This document shows positions 60,326 through 64,000 of a DNA stretch of 64,000 bases, piece after piece. Position numbers and translations under genes: made by a program. The number at the start of each line of letters is the position of its first letter. Within the stretch, counting starts at the first letter, position 1. Under the pieces are notes generated by a model. That model made no database searches. It saw nothing but the letters and a program-made list of their open reading frames with translations, and had not been told where the DNA came from. This stretch comes from Bacillus aerolatus (GTDB lineage: Bacteria > Bacillota > Bacilli > Bacillales > Domibacillaceae): assembly GCF_009183655.1 (NCBI RefSeq), contig NZ_WEIO01000005.1, positions 124,001 through 188,000 of the forward strand, read 5' to 3'.

Positions 60326-63300
60326 ATTTTATGTTCAGTTTGTACGCTTCTGCTGAAGCGCGGCCTTCCGTTTCGCTAATTTCGATAAAGTATTTGCCTT
60401 TTTTCAAATGGATAACCGCCAGTTCTTCGTCGCCGCTGCCATAATGGTCAAAGCTTTGAACGAGTGCCCCTTTCGCATTGTAAATCTCGATTTTGCCATC
60501 GAGGCCACTTTCCATTTCAAGTGTCAGTGAGAGTTGTTTGTCTTTCGTGACGTTTAAAGCAAAGTGATCGACATCACCAAAAGGAACGCCGGCATTCATG
60601 TAGCCTCTTGCTCCAAGCTGCCCGTCTATTTTTTTCAAGCTGATCGGCTTTTGGGGCACATGGTTAACGACTTTGCCATCGCCGTCTTTTAACGAATCTT
60701 TCATATCAGATACTTTTACTTCGTACGGCTGAAGGCTCGGTTTCAGTGAAAGAAACGGGCTGACGGCCAGGAAGTAGCCGGTCTCTTCTTTCGCCACGAA
60801 AGAAAGATTCACTTTCGTTTCAAATGACAGCTCCAGTAAATTCGGTCCAAACGGAATCGCTTTTACTATTTCGTCCTCATCCAACACTTTATCGCCGTTC
60901 GTGTCTTCAATGAGCGAGCCGCTAAAAATCGCCGGCTGGCGCAGGTCAAATGGAATCGCTGCTTTATCAGCTGCCGTCATTTTTCCTTGGTTGATGCTTA
61001 AACGGTGAATCGTCTCTTTTCCGGTATGTTTAAAATAATAAAAATCAGTATCTCCCGGATAAATAAAATAGTTTTTATAAGCGGTTCCCTGCTTAATCAG
61101 CATGGCTTTTTCAGGATTGTTCTCATCTTGATCCGCTTCCGCAGGTGTATTAGCCGCCTTTTTCGAACTAATCGTATATGGGTCTGCCGAAATGTTGTAC
61201 ATTTCATTCGTTAAACTTAGGACGTACGTTTCTCCTTTTTTCAACGCCACACTCATCGTGTTGTTTTGTGTACCGCCAAGCAGACTCATGATCAGGCTGA
61301 GCAAGTCATCCCCGCCGCCTGATATCGGGTTCAGCGTTCCGGTTTCTTTATCGTATTCAGATATGACAGCGACAGGAAGCTGGCTTGATCCTTTTTTAAT
61401 GTCAAAGTCATAAATGCCATTTTCAGCCGGGACAAAAGAGTAATAATCTTCATCACCTTCCAGCTGGAAAAAGCCGGATGCTTCTTTCCCGAGCGCATAC
61501 GGAATCGCATTAGCCAAAATGGCTTTCGTCATTTCATCTTCCATCTCTTCTGCCGGATCTTCATCCAGCGTGCTGTCGATCGAGTCTGCTGCTTTCGCTT
61601 CTGCATATTCTTCAAGAGTCATGTCGCCATTTTCAAGCGTTTCTTCTAAATCTTCTTTGAATGGCAAACCATCTTCGTCTTCAGGAAGCTGTTTTTCTTC
61701 CACTTTTAACTCATACGGATTAGCGGATGCCGTATAAGCATCGAACTCGAACGCTCCCGGGTTCATCATGAGCAGATCAAGGATTGAGCCGATGCTGCCT
61801 GTGCCGCCAAACGATTCATTTGTTACCGCCAAACGGTACTTCACACCAGGCACAGCTTTAAAAGAAAGTGATTCGCCTTTACTGATTCCATGATCGTCCG
61901 CTTCAGCAATTTCTTCTTCTCCCTCTATTCCTTCTTCTTCAAATGGGAGAGATAACTTTAAAGCGGAGTTCACACCAGGCAAGGCAGAGAGCGAAACCGA
62001 AAGCACTTTCGCTTCATCGACAGTGATTGTGAAATAATCATAATCAGCCGCTCCCTGTTCTTCTGGAAATAAAGTGAAATCTTTTTTCACGTAAGGTAAT
62101 GACTTAACTTCTATAGGCGTTTCAGGATCGGCTTTCAGCGCGCTGAATTTTTCAGCTGTAAATGTGTAGCCCGACAAGCCGGACGCATTGTAGCTGCCGT
62201 TCATATCTTTAACTCCGACAATGAGCGTTCCTTTTTCTTCCGCAGTAAATAAGTATCCTTCCTTTTCTCCGGCGCGGCCTTTGTTATGTTCGATGAGGAA
62301 GCCTTCTTCTGCTTCCGCTCCTTCAGGGATAAAATAAAAATCCATCCCATAATCATAATCGCTGCTCGCTTCCAAAGCGGTTTGCACATGCTCATTTTCA
62401 TTTAACGCCACTTTGTACCAGTGCGTTTCACGAGGCGTTTTCAGCTGCCCTTTCAATACGTTTTTCCCTGCTTGCAGTGCCTTTGCTGATTTAATGAGCG
62501 TCTTGCCTGTTAAAACAGGCTGTTTCGGCAGCTTTTTCACATCGTACGAAAGGGCCGCGAGCGGATTAACGAGACCGTTGGCGTAAGCCGTGTCGTAGCC
62601 TTTTGCTCCGAGGTCAGTCGCCGTTTTTTCTAAAATGTTTTCAATGTCATACGAAGTTAATCCTGGGTGCTTCGACTTTAACAAGGAAACCACACCGGCC
62701 ACCATCGGGGAAGCCATCGATGTTCCTGTTAACGAAGCGAAGCTTGACCCTTTCCCATTTTCATAAGCCGTGCTGTAAATATCTTCTCCCGGGGCGACAA
62801 CATCAACAGACGGGCCAAAGTTAGAGCTGTCGGACAGCTTTTTCTGGCGGTCGATGTTGCCGACGCTAATGACGCCAGGGTAAGCGGCCGGGTAAGAATA
62901 CATATCGGACGATTCATTTCCAGCGGCTGCAACAACAATTGCTCCGCTGTCAATCGCCTGACGGACGGCTTCTTCCACAAGCGGCGAAGAAGCATAACCG
63001 CCGAGGCTTAGGTTAATGACATCCGCCCCTTTAGATACAGCATATAAAATGCCTTCAGCGATCGTAAAATCATTCGCGGTCATTTTTCCATTAAACACAT
63101 CAACCGGCAAAATTTTGGCATTCGGGTTGACGCCGTGGCCGCCAATGCCGTTATTCGCTTTTGAAGCAATGATGCCTGCGACATGTGTGCCATGAAGGTC
63201 ACGGACGGGATTTTTTGCTGGATCTGCCGCATTGTAAGGTGGCAGCAGCTGGTCTTTTAAGTCTGGATGCTTGAAATCGACACCGCCATCAACGACCGCG

Positions 63301-63806
63301 ACGGTCACTTTATGCTTGCCGGAAAGTTTTAGCGCTTTGTCGATGTTCAGCATCGGCAAATGGTGCATTTTTGCTTTTTTCGGGTCTCCCTGCACCGCGG
63401 CAAACTGCTTGTACTTCACGCTCGGTGTAATGGAAGACACTCCTTTTTGATTCCGATAGACGCGCAGCACATCGCTCACTTTTTTGGACTTCGGCACATG
63501 GACAACGTCATATCCTAATTTCGGCAACGACCGAACAAGCGTCGTTCCTGCTTTTTTATGGACACTTTTCGTGAGCGGCTTGCTGTATTTAATAACAAGG
63601 GTGTTCGAATCAACAAGTTCGTTTATTTCTTTTGCCGCTTTATATGCTTCTATATTTTTCACATTGGCTGCGGCGGTCACAGGAGCCTGTTCTGCTGCCT
63701 GCTTAAAAATTTTCACTTCTTCATTATGTACGCCAGCTCCTGTTGCTGTCGGAAAAATCATGACAGCGGACAGGCCGATGGCGAGCGCTTTTTTCCAGCT
63801 TTTCAT
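60324..63806 (-). CDS. Large secreted subtilisin-like serine protease (S8)
   Basis: 1160 residues. Signal peptide, pro-region (~residues 45-140) and S8 catalytic domain with Asp173 (VAVVDGGVDFKHP), His205 (HGTHVAGI), Asn297 (AAAGNESS) and Ser363 (GTSMASPMVAG). From residue ~440 on there are several PPC-type beta-sandwich repeats (for example HWYKVALNENEHV, DEDYYSFVPAENGIYDF, GDTDFYYFKH and DVDHFALNVTKDKQ) and an EF-hand-like DTNGDKVLDEDE site. It is probably a DegU-type extracellular protease, though that regulation is not shown here. GGGGG precedes the ATG. Confidence 0.93.
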   Translation of the reverse strand: MKSWKKALAIGLSAVMIFPTATGAGVHNEEVKIFKQAAEQAPVTAAANVKNIEAYKAAKEINELVDSNTLVIKYSKPLTKSVHKKAGTTLVRSLPKLGYDVVHVPKSKKVSDVLRVYRNQKGVSSITPSVKYKQFAAVQGDPKKAKMHHLPMLNIDKALKLSGKHKVTVAVVDGGVDFKHPDLKDQLLPPYNAADPAKNPVRDLHGTHVAGIIASKANNGIGGHGVNPNAKILPVDVFNGKMTANDFTIAEGILYAVSKGADVINLSLGGYASSPLVEEAVRQAIDSGAIVVAAAGNESSDMYSYPAAYPGVISVGNIDRQKKLSDSSNFGPSVDVVAPGEDIYSTAYENGKGSSFASLTGTSMASPMVAGVVSLLKSKHPGLTSYDIENILEKTATDLGAKGYDTAYANGLVNPLAALSYDVKKLPKQPVLTGKTLIKSAKALQAGKNVLKGQLKTPRETHWYKVALNENEHVQTALEASSDYDYGMDFYFIPEGAEAEEGFLIEHNKGRAGEKEGYLFTAEEKGTLIVGVKDMNGSYNASGLSGYTFTAEKFSALKADPETPIEVKSLPYVKKDFTLFPEEQGAADYDYFTITVDEAKVLSVSLSALPGVNSALKLSLPFEEEGIEGEEEIAEADDHGISKGESLSFKAVPGVKYRLAVTNESFGGTGSIGSILDLLMMNPGAFEFDAYTASANPYELKVEEKQLPEDEDGLPFKEDLEETLENGDMTLEEYAEAKAADSIDSTLDEDPAEEMEDEMTKAILANAIPYALGKEASGFFQLEGDEDYYSFVPAENGIYDFDIKKGSSQLPVAVISEYDKETGTLNPISGGGDDLLSLIMSLLGGTQNNTMSVALKKGETYVLSLTNEMYNISADPYTISSKKAANTPAEADQDENNPEKAMLIKQGTAYKNYFIYPGDTDFYYFKHTGKETIHRLSINQGKMTAADKAAIPFDLRQPAIFSGSLIEDTNGDKVLDEDEIVKAIPFGPNLLELSFETKVNLSFVAKEETGYFLAVSPFLSLKPSLQPYEVKVSDMKDSLKDGDGKVVNHVPQKPISLKKIDGQLGARGYMNAGVPFGDVDHFALNVTKDKQLSLTLEMESGLDGKIEIYNAKGALVQSFDHYGSGDEELAVIHLKKGKYFIEISETEGRASAEAYKLNIK

Positions 63807-63928
63807 TTTATGATATCCCCCTGCGATTTTTGTCTACTTATTTTTATAATAACGTAAAAAAAAGAAAAATAGTTTCCCTTTTTACATATTTTTAGGAATA
63901 AGTGTAATTTTTTTCTAACCTCGTGTAA

Positions 63929-63967
63929 AAAAAGCTGCAGCCACTGTTTATGCGGCTGCAGCTTTTT
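63929..63967 (-). terminator. Terminator at the right edge
   Basis: A perfect 14-bp stem AAAAAGCTGCAGCC/GGCTGCAGCTTTTT with 11-nt loop and T-run. It probably ends a minus-strand gene that begins beyond the window. Confidence 0.8.
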
Positions 63968-63973
63968 GATCTT

Positions 63974-64000
63974 TTAAATAATACGAGTCATTACGACGCC
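63974..64000 (-). CDS. Possible C-terminal end of a gene starting outside the window
   Basis: The minus strand is open from the edge to a TAA at 63976-63974, reading GVVMTRII, and is followed at once by a terminator. This spacing suggests a real 3' end, but eight codons are too few for identification. Confidence 0.35.
   Translation of the reverse strand, partial: GVVMTRII

Overview
The window looks like chromosomal DNA from a Gram-positive, endospore-former-type Bacillaceae. The evidence is the degU-degS-yvyE-tagU-tagO block, LuxS, sigma-A promoters, strong GGAGG ribosome sites, CcpA cre-like sites, LysM/3D wall proteins, and a SecA2 plus S-layer assembly protein pair of the kind known from the Bacillus anthracis S-layer locus. 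No rRNA, tRNA, prophage or CRISPR array was seen.

Region 1 (about 1.6-17.6 kb) is a complete aerobic phenylacetate (Paa) catabolic cluster in three transcription units. One minus-strand unit carries paaK (CoA ligase), a ferredoxin-NADP reductase and a 4Fe-4S ferredoxin. A second minus-strand unit carries paaABCD (ring epoxidase), an EthD-like small protein, two crotonases, an aldehyde dehydrogenase, a 3-hydroxyacyl-CoA dehydrogenase, a thiolase, a third crotonase and the repressor paaX. A plus-strand unit carries a DUF485 protein, an SSS-family permease and a PaaI-like thioesterase. A shared ATAACG element sits at all three promoters and at an internal paaX promoter, and cre-like sites lie upstream of the permease. 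No PaaE reductase is present; the ferredoxin/reductase pair probably takes its place.

Region 2 (17.6-25.2 kb) holds luxS, a lipoprotein, a Tyr/Pro/Gly-rich small protein, DegSU, YvyE and the wall teichoic acid genes tagU and tagO, with many intergenic repeats. Region 3 (25.5-37.3 kb) is a cell-envelope block: SecA2, SlaP, a phosphodiester glycosidase, an MBOAT/SGNH O-acetylation pair, a seven-LysM NlpC/P60 hydrolase and a lipoprotein class B PBP. A TnpB gene with an unusual, Fanzor-like RuvC arrangement lies directly upstream of the PBP gene.

Region 4 (39-50.4 kb) has a drug/metabolite exporter, a HyuA/HyuB pair, PxpB/PxpC homologues without PxpA, a sigma-54-dependent activator and glycerate kinase. 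Region 5 (50.5-64 kb) has small membrane proteins, two MFS transporters, an enolase-superfamily epimerase with an M20 hydrolase, two LysM-3D proteins, a YknW/YknX-like pair without YknYZ, and a 1160-residue secreted subtilase.

The most unusual non-coding signal is a set of intergenic arrays of short motifs repeated every 21 bp (two helical turns). Two have nine units and one has four, built on a TGCRC/YGCA core, and there are weaker relatives elsewhere. A second family of mosaic intergenic repeats with exchangeable palindromic cores lies just 3' of luxS, degU, tagO and the PxpC-like gene.
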